Shown: one piece after another, positions 11,227 through 21,167 of the stretch
How positions within the stretch are numbered: position 1 is the stretch's first letter
Layout of the letters: each line of letters opens with the position of its first letter
From: Heligmosomoides polygyrus polygyrus
Lineage: Eukaryota; Nematoda; Chromadorea; Rhabditida; Heligmosomidae
DNA length: 64,000 nucleotides
NCBI GenBank assembly: GCA_947396885.1
Contig: OX377204.1
Span: 47,665,139 to 47,729,138, forward strand
Reading direction: 5' to 3'
The notes under the pieces: model-generated
Told to the model about the DNA's origin: nothing
Seen by the model: only the letters and a program-made list of their open reading frames with translations
The model's database searches: none
Made by a program: the position numbers and the translations under genes

Positions 11227-12130
11227 GGGAGGGGGGGGACAAAAGTAATGAGACAAATTGAAAAAAATCTTTAACTCTTTATAACTCAATTACAACTCAA
11301 CGATGCTGAGGAATGTATTTGCCATTAAGGGCAATGACCTTGCTGCCATCGCTCAGTCAACTTCCTGATCCCATCCTTACAGAACTGCTTAAGCCTGGTG
11401 TTGATCAACTGCTCGATATGGTTGTCAAGGACACCTTGGGTTTTTGTGTCCCTTCCGACCAGGAAGTCCCATAGGCCCAAGAAGTGGTGGTAGTCGCATG
11501 GAGAGATGTCCAGCGAATACGGTGGGTGAGGCATGTGAACGTAGCCCAGCTGGCCAAGCTTATCCGTGCTTACTTGTTCCCGATGGGGTGCGGCGTTGTC
11601 GAAGAGGAGGACCTTCTTGAAGCGCTGCGAATGAATAAGAGCGAGTCGCCTGCGCATCTCTCCTATTTCCTTCACCGTGGCCTTGGAGTTCATCGTAGTG
11701 CTCTTGGGAAACAGCTTCCGGTAAACCGATCCATGGGCGCAGACCCAAAAGCTCCAAAGGTGCCTTTCGCCGTGAACATCTCGCCGAACGAAGGTCGATA
11801 ACAGGTCACCAGGCCTCACCCAGACTCGCTGCTTGGCAGGGTTAAGGTAGAAAACGTACTTCTCATCTTGCGCGAATATTGAGCCCGAGCTGCTCGGGAT
11901 TGGGAATTGGGCGAGATTTGCGCGACACAGGTGGACTCGTCAGACTGGGGTTTCGGCATGAGACAGGCTGCGGTTTTGGCATGCTTCTTGAAAGGGCGGA
12001 AGTGGTAACTTCTCAGATGGCTTCAATAAGTAGCATACAAACATACAAATACGATAAGCACGAAACTAGACTCCAGCCACGAGATATGTGGACACGGCAC
12101 GGGGTGTCTCATTACTTTTGCCCCCCCCCC
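11227..12130 (-). mobile_element. Deleted mariner, copy 1, nested in Pao RT
   Basis: About 0.9 kb. Both ends read TTAGGG plus a G run followed by CAAAAGTAATGA-type sequence in inverted orientation, flanked by the TA target expected for mariners. Removing it rejoins the RT frame (QENI to RIFRF). It carries only the C-terminal two thirds of a transposase; the helix-turn-helix part is gone. A second copy with the same structure lies at 16195-17107. Confidence 0.85.
11325..11881 (-). pseudogene. mariner transposase, C-terminal catalytic part (copy 1)
   Basis: The frame starts just before QDEKYVFYLNP, the first catalytic Asp region, passes VLLFDNAAPH (second Asp) and ends with YSLDISPCDYHHF (the third Asp of the DDD triad with its Pro-rich lead). 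The N-terminal paired-like DNA-binding domain of about 110 residues is missing. Upstream of the first Asp only scrambled remnants are visible (MPKPQSDESTC). All three catalytic Asp remain, but without the DNA-binding part the protein should not act on its ends. It ends near 11325, giving 165 residues from the internal Met. Confidence 0.8.
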
Positions 12131-12132
12131 TA

Positions 12133-12923
12133 ATATTTTCTTGAGATGGTGGTTGATTGGGGTCCTTTAGCCATAAAAGTCTAGTGGCATCTCGCTGCGA
12201 ACGTTGAAGACGGATCTGGTGGAATGCCTTTTCAACGTCCGCAGTGAGAAGAAATCGATGTAGCCGTGCCCGAAGCAGGATCCCGGTTAGCTCTGGTAGT
12301 GTGGGTCCTTGGTGGATGCAGTCGTTGAGACTAGGTGCACCTCGGGTTTTGGACGATGCGTCAATGACCACGCGGAGCTTGGTGGTTAGTGACGACTCTT
12401 TATAAACTGCCTGGTGGGGTATGTAGTAAACCCGATGGTCGTCGAAGACGTATTCGCGTGCCTCCTCGACAAAACCCGCGGCCATGTGGTCCTCTATCGC
12501 TTTCGCATACTGCGCCCAAGCGGCTGGCGATTTGCGAAGTTTTTGACACTGATTCACAAGACGGCAAAAGGCCAGCTGTTTGTTATCTCTCAGTTTGGGG
12601 TGACTGTCTTTCCAAGGAAATTGAACATAAAGAAGTCCGTTAATAAATTCTTCTGTTCGGCGAAACTTAGCCAGGATGTGGTCGTCGAGCTCTGAATCTG
12701 CGTTTTGATGATGGCCCTCCATGATGCCTATTGACTCGAGTGACCATAGCCGCTTGATCACATCCTCATCGTCGTCGTGGAGAGGTGCGACGACGGTGTG
12801 TGGGCTTTCTGGTGACCCATTTGAAAAACCGTATTTCCTGAAACGATAGTGCCAAATCTTGAGTGGCTTAGCACCAAACCTGATGGTAGGGGTATGGGAG
12901 CTTCTGGTGTCATCACTCTCCAA
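12133..12923 (-). pseudogene. Pao RT, N-terminal half
   Basis: Open minus frame with the RT fingers and palm: TTKLRVVIDASSKTRGAP, SLNDCIHQGPTLPELTGIL, then ADVEKAFHQIRLQRSQRD, the motif carrying the first catalytic Asp. It continues to LWLKDP and is then broken by the mariner at 12130. Upstream, the frame is shifted relative to the protease region (12758-13204). In intact elements it copies element RNA to DNA in cytoplasmic particles. Confidence 0.85.
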
Positions 12924-13260
12924 TAGTTATCGATGCCGACAAGAATATCAGGCGTGACTGGGCACTGTGAGTGACACGCTGGCAACTCGATATCCCTCTC
13001 TACGATGAAGTCGATGTCTTCTGTGGTTAGCTGTGGCGTATTATGCTCGATTGTGATGGTTCGTTTCGTCGTGGCTGAGATAGTCAGTTTTTGGTTAAAT
13101 TTGTCAAGGAAGCTTACCTTGGTTACGCCTGAAACTTCTGAGGTTTTTTGGCCGCCAAAGGTAAAGAATGTGCGTGGTTTCTCGTTCGTGATTGGGAGCT
13201 TCAAACGACTTGCCGTTTTTGTGTTGATGAAGCTACTTTGTGCGCCTCTAAGAGAAGAAG
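12758..13260 (-). pseudogene. Pao pol: aspartic protease region
   Basis: The block GAQSSFINTKTASRLKLPI is the start of a retropepsin-like fold, but the residues before GAQ read SSLR instead of a DTG or DSG, so the catalytic Asp seems to be lost. Downstream are ELPACHSQCPVTPDILVGID and IVSGNTVF, typical of the C-terminal part of Pao proteases. A frameshift near 12800 separates it from RT. Confidence 0.65.
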
Positions 13261-13692
13261 GACAGGCAATGTGGCATTAGTGGACGGGGCGAACGTCCCC
13301 TGTTTCCAGCTGTGCTACTATAGTCGCGGTTGTTGTGCGAGGCTCTGAAGCTGACTCGTGGAGATGATTGCGATCTTCGAAAATAGAAACTTTCTGCTGA
13401 ACGTGAGCGGGATCTTCCTCTCGTTGGACTTCTCGACTGATACCTATCTCGAGATGGGCTCCTCGATGGGTAGCGATCCCTCGAGGAGCGGTACCGATCG
13501 TAGCGGCTGGCTATGACCTTGCACAGCCTGGAGCGATCTCGATTCGTGGGAGATTGGCATCTGTATGGCCGATTCTGGCATAGCATTTCGTGGTGGTTTC
13601 ATCCACATCGTCTGCACTCTGGATAGGAACAGTTATCGCGTGAGTGACCACTTCTGAGACACCTGAAACATAGGGATCGACTACGCGCTATG
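13248..13692 (-). pseudogene. Pao gag nucleocapsid part, SR-rich
   Basis: After the gag stop at 13695 another minus frame (13586-13248) continues with NRDRSRLCKV and then a run of Ser/Arg repeats (SRDRYPSRSPSRDRYQSRSP and RGRSRSRS). Ser-Arg repeats of this type are known from splicing factors. In gag they could help RNA binding, which is inference. The usual second and third zinc knuckles seen in the gag at 4.6-4.9 kb are not evident. Confidence 0.55.
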
Positions 13693-13694
13693 CG

Positions 13695-14981
13695 TCAACG
13701 TGCGTCTGGTGGTATGTTAACGTGGCAACGAGAACTGCTGTGGTTTGGGTAGTTGCAAAAACTGCAGAGCTTAGGACTGCTGCGCAGGTTAGGCGACGGT
13801 GAGCGCGAGGAGCTGTATGTGGAAACACCTGCGTTACTGTCTCTGTGGCAGAGTGTAGTTGAGTCTTCGTATTTTTCTCTGGATACCATGATGTTGTCCA
13901 GGTGGTGCATGACTTGGAATAAATCAAAGTCTGTGCCCGCTTGGAACTCGAGATCGTGCAGTTTCTGCTGTATCTCTAATGGAAACTTTCCGTTAACTAG
14001 ATCGAGTATAGGGAGCACTGTGCGGAAGTCCTCAAACTTACGTAAGCCTTGTAGAATACCTGAAATTCGAAACCATGTGTTTCGCAAATCAGAGGCAGAG
14101 GGTCCCGAGGGCGGTAGCTGTTGCAGTTGTCGCTGGAGTACGGCGCGTGTTCGATGGGCACGGTCGTACCTTTTCTTTAATGTCTGCACAAGCTGATGGT
14201 AATCGCATTCTTCTGGGTCTAAATTCTGTAAGACGATTTGAGCTTCGCCCTTCAACAAACTTCGAAGGTAAAGGAATTTGTAGACTGCAGAAATGGTTGG
14301 ATCACTATCTACAGCGAGCTCGAATGCACTCCAGAACCTGCGAAATTGTGTTATGTCTCCGGCGAAAGGCTCTAGTTCAAGCTTACCTAATCGTATCGAG
14401 GGCCATACCTTCAACGGATGTCGGAGTACCTTCAACGTTCTGTGAGGGTATTGTGGTTCTCGTGAAGTATGAATGGTCTTGTCTGCGAGTTGTAGTTCCT
14501 TCATTCCTTTCGACCTCACTATTTCCGATGAGCCCAGGATCTGTGCGTGTGTATCGTCGCCGTTGTACGGGGGTTGCTCAGTCGAGACGTCGTCCAACCC
14601 GCTCCCAGGTTGGTTTTTTGTCAACGACGCAACCTCCTCTAGTCGCGTGCGAAGAGTGGAAATGACCGCTTTAGTCGAGAGTAGCGTTCCTTCGAGTTTC
14701 ATGTCTTCTATGTAGTTGGCGTAGGCTTCGTTGTGGACTTTGGGGCTACATGAATTGCAGACTAGGGTGAGGTATGCTTGCTGGCGGCCCTTGACTGTTC
14801 GAACGGCTGCGCGTAATTCTCCCATGTGCGCCTGTACGGTGTACTTGAGGTGCTCCAAGTATTCGGCTTCTGCCTGCGGATCTAAACGATCAAGAAGGTA
14901 TTGAGGAATCTTACCTCTCGCTATTTCGAGAGTTTTGATGGCCTTTGTAAGGTTGGCCTTGCAAGCGCTGACGGTGGACAT
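13695..14981 (-). CDS. Pao/BEL gag polyprotein (DUF1759), open 428 codons
   Basis: Starts at an ATG (MSTVSACKANLTKAIKTLEI) 0.66 kb inside the 5' LTR and is open to 13695. The N-terminal third is helical. Residues from about 200 (LEPFAGDITQFRRFWSAFEL) match the DUF1759 core of Pao gag, followed by FLYLRSLLKGEAQ and LKKRYDRAHRTRAVLQ. It ends with one zinc knuckle, CSFCNYPNHSSSRC. In active elements gag forms the particle. The stop right after the knuckle separates it from an SR-rich segment, a point where intact relatives continue into nucleocapsid and pol, so it may be a decay stop. Confidence 0.8.
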   Translation of the reverse strand: MSTVSACKANLTKAIKTLEIARGKIPQYLLDRLDPQAEAEYLEHLKYTVQAHMGELRAAVRTVKGRQQAYLTLVCNSCSPKVHNEAYANYIEDMKLEGTLLSTKAVISTLRTRLEEVASLTKNQPGSGLDDVSTEQPPYNGDDTHAQILGSSEIVRSKGMKELQLADKTIHTSREPQYPHRTLKVLRHPLKVWPSIRLGKLELEPFAGDITQFRRFWSAFELAVDSDPTISAVYKFLYLRSLLKGEAQIVLQNLDPEECDYHQLVQTLKKRYDRAHRTRAVLQRQLQQLPPSGPSASDLRNTWFRISGILQGLRKFEDFRTVLPILDLVNGKFPLEIQQKLHDLEFQAGTDFDLFQVMHHLDNIMVSREKYEDSTTLCHRDSNAGVSTYSSSRSPSPNLRSSPKLCSFCNYPNHSSSRCHVNIPPDAR

Positions 14982-15621
14982 TGTCCGTGTGAAAACTTGG
15001 GCAGGAGGTAGTAACTGCCGCTGCGTTACCCAAATCTAAAAGAGGCACTGTGATTGGCTGTCTACAGCGGTAGGGCGACTCTGGCCAGGAGCCTCCTACG
15101 ACGGATGTGCGCGGGTTCTACGTTATCGGCCAATTGAATTTGAGCAATTGGTTATTGGAATAGAGGCTGGGTTGAGGTAGCGTGAGTGTAACCGGAGTTT
15201 GCGTTAGACAGGGTGTAAAGGTGCGAGAAGTTGGGGTTAACAAAGGCCCACACGGTACTTGCGGACCGGAGACCAAGCCTGGAGGTCCTGTGAGGTTGCG
15301 GGTGGAGTTAAAATCCGTTTGCATTCCTCTTGACGACAGCTACAGTCCCTCCAGAGGGGTTTCCTCTCCATTCCCCTTGCATGCGTGCGACCTAGCGCCT
15401 CAACCCTCCTTGAAGGCTGTTCCGGAGGAGAGCTCGTGCCACTCAAGGCTCCAGGGCTGAGAGGCGGCGGTCGCGAAGGTGGATACCCCAGTCTGGTCTC
15501 CCTACGTAGTATTCCGTGTGAGAGCTCTGACTCCACCCCACCTTCTAGCACTACTTTCCGTTTTAGTCGCGGAGGATACGTGTGGTTCCCATCCAAGGCC
15601 AGGCGTGGTTTTCCCACGATT
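14982..15621 (-). other. Pao 5' leader
   Basis: Untranslated stretch between the primer site and the gag ATG. Short frames here have no known domain. Confidence 0.6.
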
Positions 15622-15639
15622 TTCCCGGCCGATGCACCA
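15622..15639 (-). promoter_or_regulatory. tRNA-Gly primer binding site of the Pao element
   Basis: The plus strand reads TTCCCGGCCGATGCACCA directly beside the LTR. This is the 3' end of a tRNA-Gly(GCC) with CCA, as I remember the nematode sequence, so the minus strand is a full 18-nt complement. It fixes the orientation and the LTR boundary. Confidence 0.85.
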
Positions 15640-16121
15640 TGTCGCGCCTCCGAGGCCGTCCAGTGCATCGGTGACTACTCCTTGGACGGTCGCGGAGGTA
15701 CGCTTGGTGCCGTCGTGGGTCACAAATATTCTCACACGAGAAACAGGTGGCTGACAACGTTTATCTTCTTTTCTAATTGACATTGATGCGTTACCTACGG
15801 GTTAGTGGGGCCTCACTCCTTACGTGGGGTCCCCCCCCCTACTGCTACGAGCCCTACGGGCCTTTCGGTCCGGCCGCACTATGGCGACGGAGGGGCGAAG
15901 TTCCGGCGCCCCTTGCTGTGACGTCTTCCTTACGGCGGACTGGTCCAGGTCGACGGTGGGCGGGCGAGGCGACGGCCGGCGAGCGAACAGGAGGACGAGA
16001 GCTGGTGTGTTTCAGAGAGGCGGCCTTTTATGCGGTATTTTGGCGCCCAAATGCGATCGTTGACCACCGGCTGACAGATCAAGGCACGTCGTGGTGATAA
16101 GTCTGGACGCAGGTCGCGACA
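15640..16121 (-). repeat. 5' LTR of the Pao/BEL element
   Basis: 482 bp, TGTCGCG...CGCGACA, near-identical to 6768-7250, with the primer site next to it. Confidence 0.9.
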
Positions 16122-16124
16122 CGA

Positions 16125-16194
16125 ACGAGGAACTTCCTTTGCTTGATGAGTAAGGGAACGAAATTGTCGCTCGGTTTCATGCCCAGTTCTATTA
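16125..16194 (+). repeat. Flank repeat X, right copy
   Basis: Same sequence as 6690-6760 (CTTTGCTTGATGAGTAAGGG ... CAGTTCTATTA). It ends at the TA into which mariner copy 2 is inserted. Confidence 0.75.
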
Positions 16195-17107
16195 GGGGGG
16201 GGGGGGGGCAAAAGTAATGATACACCCCATGTCGTGTACACATATCTCGTGGCTGGAGTCTTGTTTCGTGCTTATCGTATTTGCATGTTTGTATGCTACT
16301 TATTGAAGCCCATCTAAGAAGTTACCACTTTCCTTTCTGCCCGCCCTTTCCAGAAGAAGCCAAAACCCCAGCCTGCCTCATGCCCAAACCCCAGTCTGAC
16401 GAGTCGACCTGTGTCGCGCAAATCTCGCCCAATTCCCAATCCCGAGCAGCTCGGGCTCAATATTCGCGCAAGATGAGAAGTACGTTTTCTACTTTAACCC
16501 TCCCAAGCAGCGAGTCTGGGTGAGGCCTGGTGACCTGTTATCGACCTTCGTTCGGCGAGATGTTCACGGCGAGAGGCACCTTTGGAGCTTTTGGGTCTGC
16601 GTCCATGGAACGGTTTACCGGAAGCTGTTTCCCAAGAGCACTACGATGAACTCCAAGGCCACGGTGAAGGAAATAGGAGAGATGCGCAGGCGTCTCGCTC
16701 TTATTCATTCGCAGCGCTTCAAGAAGGTTCTCCTCTTCGACAACGCCGCACCCCATCGGGAAGAGGTAAACACGGATAAGCTTGGCCAGCTGGGCTACGT
16801 TCACATGCCTCACCCACCGTATTTGCCGAACATCTCTCCATGCGACTACCCCTACTTTTTGAGCCTACAGGGCTCCTGGTCGGAAGGGACACAAGAATCC
16901 AAGTAGTCCTTGACAACCATATCGAGCTGTTGATCAACACCAGGCCCAAGCAGTTCTGGAAGGATGGGATCAGGAAGTTGGCTGAACGTTGGCAGCAATG
17001 TCATTGCCCTTAATGGCAAATACATTCCTAAGCGTCGTTGAGTCGTAATTGAGTTATAAAGGGATAAAGATTTTTTTTTCAATTTGTCTCATTACTTTTG
17101 GCCCCCC
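16195..17107 (+). mobile_element. Deleted mariner, copy 2
   Basis: Ends with G/C runs plus CAAAAGTAATGA and its inverse, flanked by TA. Same 0.9-kb structure as the copy at 11227-12130, including loss of the DNA-binding domain. Two copies sharing one deletion point to a deletion derivative that itself moved. Confidence 0.85.
16520..17012 (+). pseudogene. mariner transposase, C-terminal catalytic part (copy 2)
   Basis: Open from MRPGDLLSTFVRRDVHGER to 16906, with VLLFDNAAPH (second Asp) and a changed third-Asp block, YLPNISPCDYPYF. A frameshift near 16890 separates the tail (VLDNHIELLINTRPKQFW ... ERWQQCHCP), which is open in another frame to about 17012. Nearly the same as the product at 11.3-11.9 kb. 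It is dead because of the missing N-terminal domain and the shift. Confidence 0.8.
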
Positions 17108-17110
17108 TAA

Positions 17111-17356
17111 TATATGTAGTGGATAACGTGATGTGTAGTTAGTGAGTAATCCATAAACGGTGGTTACGAAATGTGAAAAATGACATCGCACTTTAAGAGT
17201 TGTATTTGTACCATAGTGGTACTATCAAAAAGTATTGGTCGCTGTCAATGCTTGTTGCCGTTGGTTTTGGTGCGTCGTTGTGCTATGGCGCTTAATTCAA
17301 TTTTCCCAGCGGGTACTTTGATGCCCAGCCTAAAGATGACCAGGTTTGAGTAGTAC
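17111..17356. other. No recognisable feature
   Basis: Single-copy sequence between mariner copy 2 and the start of the inverted repeat. Confidence 0.4.
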
Positions 17357-17855
17357 AATACCCACCATGAGGATTGGAAAAAGGGCGTGGTAGACGCGTT
17401 TTCCGCGTTCTTTCTGTTCTTTTGCTGTAGCCGTCTTGATATTCATCCTTTCTAGAAAGCTGACGTACCATCGTGATTTCCTCGTCGAGATCTACCCAGT
17501 GCCACAAAAATATTTTTCGTTACTCCATTTTTGACCGTTATTTTTTCGAAAGCGCCAGGGGATACTCATTAACGAGGACGTCTCCACTAATTACGCCCAA
17601 AGAACACTTATGCGCGCGGATTTGATGCCAGCGCGTTGACAGCAGGTCCTCCTTATGAAGTATTCTGTAGACCGAAAAGCTTAAAATACCATAATCATGT
17701 TATTCTACTTTATAATATTTTTATTTCTTTATTTTATTTTTTGATTATTCTAATAAGAACTAACCAATTTTTCTTTTATCTGCCGAGTACTGGTAAAAAT
17801 TGACTTTATATGGTCACATCACGGAAGAGGATGCATAATAGATAAAAATTTCTAA

Positions 17856-18105
17856 TTGGGACGCGCCATGCACATTACTTCTGACAGATATCGTAGAGAA
17901 GATTTGAATTTGTTCTTGGTGCACACAGTGAATCGCGGTATGGATAAGTGTTTTGTCCTTGCTAGACAAGGCTAGGATACCGATTAGCTGACTCCGGAAA
18001 ATTGAAGGTTTGGTTGGTCTGCACGGCGGGCAGTGCGAGAACTTCGACTCTCCAGCATGTGCCGGCGTCCTCCAATTGCGCTACCACTCGCACAGGGAAT
18101 AGCTA
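17856..18105 (-). repeat. SINE-like repeat copy 1
   Basis: On the minus strand a tRNA-like head (A box TAGCGCAATTGG, closed by a GTGCGAG/CTCGCAC stem, about 18027-18089) is followed by a body ending near GGCGCGTCCCAAT. The mirror copy is at 25232-25497. Confidence 0.55.
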
Positions 18106-18959
18106 ATTTTGTATTACTGAAAATTTCTTTGCAGCTCTATCGACTTAGAAAAGGTATTTATCTATAGAGATGTCCACGTTTCGCATCCCCATCCTCCATT
18201 TTGACCAGCAATGAGCTTTTCCTTTGTAGCAAGTACTGTAACCTTCTTAAGAAGGAAGTTACAAAGTTGAAACTTCTTCTGAACTCTAATGCATATGGAG
18301 GAAGGGCAGGTGTGTCATTGTCAACTTGAAAAAAATTTCAACCATGCACTTCACTCTAAGAAATGGATTTTCCCCTCGTTTCTCGATTCCGTAACTTTTT
18401 AAACAAGGAGGCTAGAGTGTTGAGATTTTTTCTTGGCAAAACAATGTTCAGTGGCTCTGGCACAAGAAAGATTCGAAGAGCCAAGCTCATTCTAATACAA
18501 TTTTTCATGTGTCTAAACTCAGGAAAAATGTACAACTTCCTGATCTCGTTTTGTTTTCAAGATTTAGGACTCCGCGCCAGTCAGTCCCTCAAATGCTTAA
18601 GACAGCACATCTCACCATTGGAAGCGCTTCCCATATTTTTATAAATTTTGAAGAGATCCGACATTCTGTGCCTTTTCTGCCGAGGTCGAGTTCTGGGCAG
18701 CGTTCGGCTTGATCGGGCCGCGTGCATCGCCCGCGCCCGATCAAGGCCTCCTCGCCCCTGGGTGCGATGCCCAGCGGTACTGTTCCATTAAAAGGAACTG
18801 TACAGTGCCGTTCGATGCACGGTACTATTGATTCGGTTCGGTCTTCACGTTCGTTTATTCCATTGCAATAATTTAAATGTTGCTTTGAGCTGATTTGATT
18901 TTTACGCTCTACGTGCTGTGACAAGATTGTTGCGTAATCGAGTGTACTATTTATTTATT

Positions 18960-19250
18960 TATTCATTACTAACTAGGTTCCAAGTTCGAATTTCCTTCTC
19001 AGACCAACCAAACTTTTCACCCTTCCGGGGTCGACGAGTTGGTACCAGACTTGTCTGAGAAGGATAAAGTGCTGACTTGTTCATCGCTTGGCCACCACAA
19101 GCTTTACTCTTTTTTATTCGGGTGGCCACCGCATTGTATGACCAAATTTGCACTCAAATGGCCTCCGTGGCACCCCGTAGAACTATAGAAAGCACGGCGC
19201 ATCCCAGAAGGAATTGAAAAGTGCCGTTCTTTATCTTTTATCCTTTATAT
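18960..19250 (+). repeat. SINE-like repeat copy 2
   Basis: Begins with GGTTCCAAGTTCGAATTTCC (B-box-like), contains the body motif GGCGCATCCCAG and ends in a CTTTATCTTTTATCCTTTAT tail. Mirror copy at 24087-24378. Confidence 0.6.
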
Positions 19251-19429
19251 GTATCACTCAAACGAATAGGGTCGTATGGACTACTGAGCCACTTTGGCAC
19301 TTGACAGAGTGTACAAATGGATGCTTGTGACCTTTACTAGCGTTGATATCTTTCAGTTCCTAAACACAAATCCCAATTCCTCTAAAGCATATGTATAACA
19401 TAACCAGAGCTGCCTCACAAACACAAATG

Positions 19430-19735
19430 TAAGGATAAAGGGCAAAAAAACGGTGTTAATCAAATCCATAAAGGGTGCGCCAAGCAGTCTAATTCTACAG
19501 GATATCGTAAATGCAATTTGACATTTGGCATAAACAATGACTTGCAAGGCCAGCCGATGGAATAGTTAGTGATTTTCCTTTCCGGAAAAATTTTGCACCC
19601 ATCCATCGACCCCGAAGGGATGAAAAGCTTAGTTGGTACGGCGGTAAATCCCACCTAGAATTGTCCCACTGTCTGCTTCTCCATCTATTTGATTTCGCTG
19701 AGCTAATGCGGTTTACGAACCCCATGACAACTCAG
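19430..19735 (-). repeat. SINE-like repeat copy 3
   Basis: The minus strand begins with an A-box-like ATTAGCTCAGCG and ends in a CCTTTATCCTT tail, with the shared GGCGCACCC body motif. Mirror copy at 23605-23907. Confidence 0.6.
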
Positions 19736-19854
19736 TCGAAACTGTAGATTTCTTCTCATCTTAAGAGATGACTGTTGAAGCAGGAAATCGTGCGAATATG
19801 TTAGCCGGTAGATAGGCTTTGTAACAAGTAGGAAACTTCCATCCGTCAGGCAAT

Positions 19855-20140
19855 AAAGAGTAAAGGGTAAAGGATAATCCCTTTTTTACTCAATCCCTGT
19901 TAGGATGCGCCACGCATTCTATTCTACGGAATGCCGTAGAAGCGACGTGAATACGTATTTGGCCTTTACAATGACTTTCTTAGCGAGACGATGGACTAGT
20001 CGGTGCTTTCCCTCTCCAAAAAAAAAATTGGAAACCCACCGAGCTCGAAGGGATGGAGGGTTTAGTTTGCTTAGCGGGAAATCCCAACCAGTACAATATC
20101 GCCCGCGTCGCGCTGCCAAAAAGGCTGTTTGCTATGGAAG
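19855..20140 (-). repeat. SINE-like repeat copy 4
   Basis: Same arrangement on the minus strand: head near 20140, body with GGCGCATCC, tail of ATCCTTTACCCTTTACTC. Mirror copy at 23197-23482. Confidence 0.6.
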
Positions 20141-20422
20141 AATCCATCTCAAACCGTCGCATGCTCATTACTCCTTTTATTTTACGCTGTTTGAGAAACC
20201 GTTAGCACCTTTCGACTTGTCTCCATGAGATCTACATAAGCATGTATAGAAACTTTACCAGACCACCGCGTTTTCGCCGTGGGTGGCCTAAAAAATAACT
20301 GCAGCAAGCTTTTGCGATTAGAGCATCTTATTTTCCAGACGTGCATGTGACGTGCAGTGTTTTCGGGGTATCTCAGGCATGGCATAGGTTGTTAGTGCTT
20401 TGCCATTCCTGGGATGCTTCGG

Positions 20423-21060
20423 GAGTGCGCCGTGCACAATGCATATACGATCGAACCTACCAATCGAATGGGCGGAAGCATGTCCACTGGGTTTCTATCT
20501 TCGCTTAATGGAAAATGCAGAGCCTTCAAGGCTATCTTGCACCGTTTGGAAAATTTTATAAGAAAATTACGGCCGTCCTACTTAGGATTTGCTCCAGTCA
20601 GTCCGAAGAGCCTTTGGAGTGCGCCGTATACAATGTATGTAGGATCGAACCTATCAATCGAGTGAGCGGAAGCGGTTCAAATGGGAAGTCGTGCTAAACA
20701 GCAAAGCTTACTTTCATTAGGTGCTTTAGTGCACACACTGACAGAGGCTGAAGAGGTTTTATGAAGCGAGAAGGGAGAGTGCGCCGTGCACAATGCATAT
20801 AAGATAGGGCCGTTTGAAATCATATTAGATTATAAGTTTCCACCCGCACTACTCAGGAATTGCTGTACTCTGTCTCAGCGAGACTTTAGAGTACGCCGTG
20901 AACAATGCATATATTTAGAATCAAACCTATCAATTGAATGTACGCGACAGCTTGTACAGTGAGCCTTTGTGGAGTTTTATCAGAAATTTCCAGCCTCAGG
21001 AACTGCTGTAACCTGTTCCGGGAGGCTTTAAAGTACGATGTGAACAATGCATATAAAATA
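20423..21060 (+). repeat. Diverged tandem array around a GTGCGCCGTGCACAATGCATAT motif family
   Basis: Versions of a 20-25 bp core (GCGCCGTGCACAATGCATAT) followed by GATCGAACCTACCAATCGA recur near 20423, 20617, 20777, 20889 and 21030, spaced 112 to 194 bp apart. The first three lie in the inverted-repeat arm and are mirrored at 22540-22920. Confidence 0.7.
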
Positions 21061-21167
21061 GAACCTACCAATCGAGTGGCGACCGCTCGCAAAAGCACGC
21101 GCGGTTGAGTTCATAGTGCAATAACTCTATCAAGTTCGAATCTTTCCGGCCGCAACTCGAGGACTTT
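20885..21167 (+). repeat. Contig-end overlap, left copy (283 bp)
   Basis: Identical to 21368-21650 and ends exactly where the N run begins. Most simply the same genomic DNA assembled twice. Confidence 0.9.

Larger units (their letters stand above)
6768..16121 (-). mobile_element. Pao/BEL LTR retrotransposon, complete but dead
   Basis: Two direct LTRs of 483 and 482 bp (6768-7250 and 15640-16121), both with TGTCGCG...CGCGACA ends, enclose gag, protease, RT, RNase H and integrase in that order on the minus strand. A primer site lies directly inside the right-hand (5') LTR. The coding region carries several stops and frameshifts and a 0.9-kb mariner inside RT. The LTRs differ by a few percent in the part I compared, so the insertion is not recent. 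The expected 4-5 bp target duplication is absent: the left flank is a G run and the right flank starts CGAAC. Confidence 0.9.
17357..20871 (+). repeat. Large inverted repeat, left arm (~3.5 kb)
   Basis: Complementary to 22466-25980 over its full length. Mirrored positions add up to about 43337 throughout, so there are almost no indels. I noted only isolated substitutions, for example in the stretches around 17369, 17970 and 19855. All short frames in one arm reappear identically in the other, on the opposite strand; they are not genes. The arm is packed with SINE-like repeats. Confidence 0.95.

Noticed and set aside
18027..18089. Functional tRNA gene in the palindrome arm (mirrored at 25248-25310)
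   Set aside because: The seven-base stem closes only about 47 nt, too short for a tRNA, and the B box is poor; a SINE head explains it better.
18363..18644. Short open frames in the palindrome arms, repeated identically at 24693-24974 and elsewhere
   Set aside because: They are mirrored only because the DNA is an inverted repeat. They lie in SINE-like or unique non-coding sequence and encode nothing recognisable.
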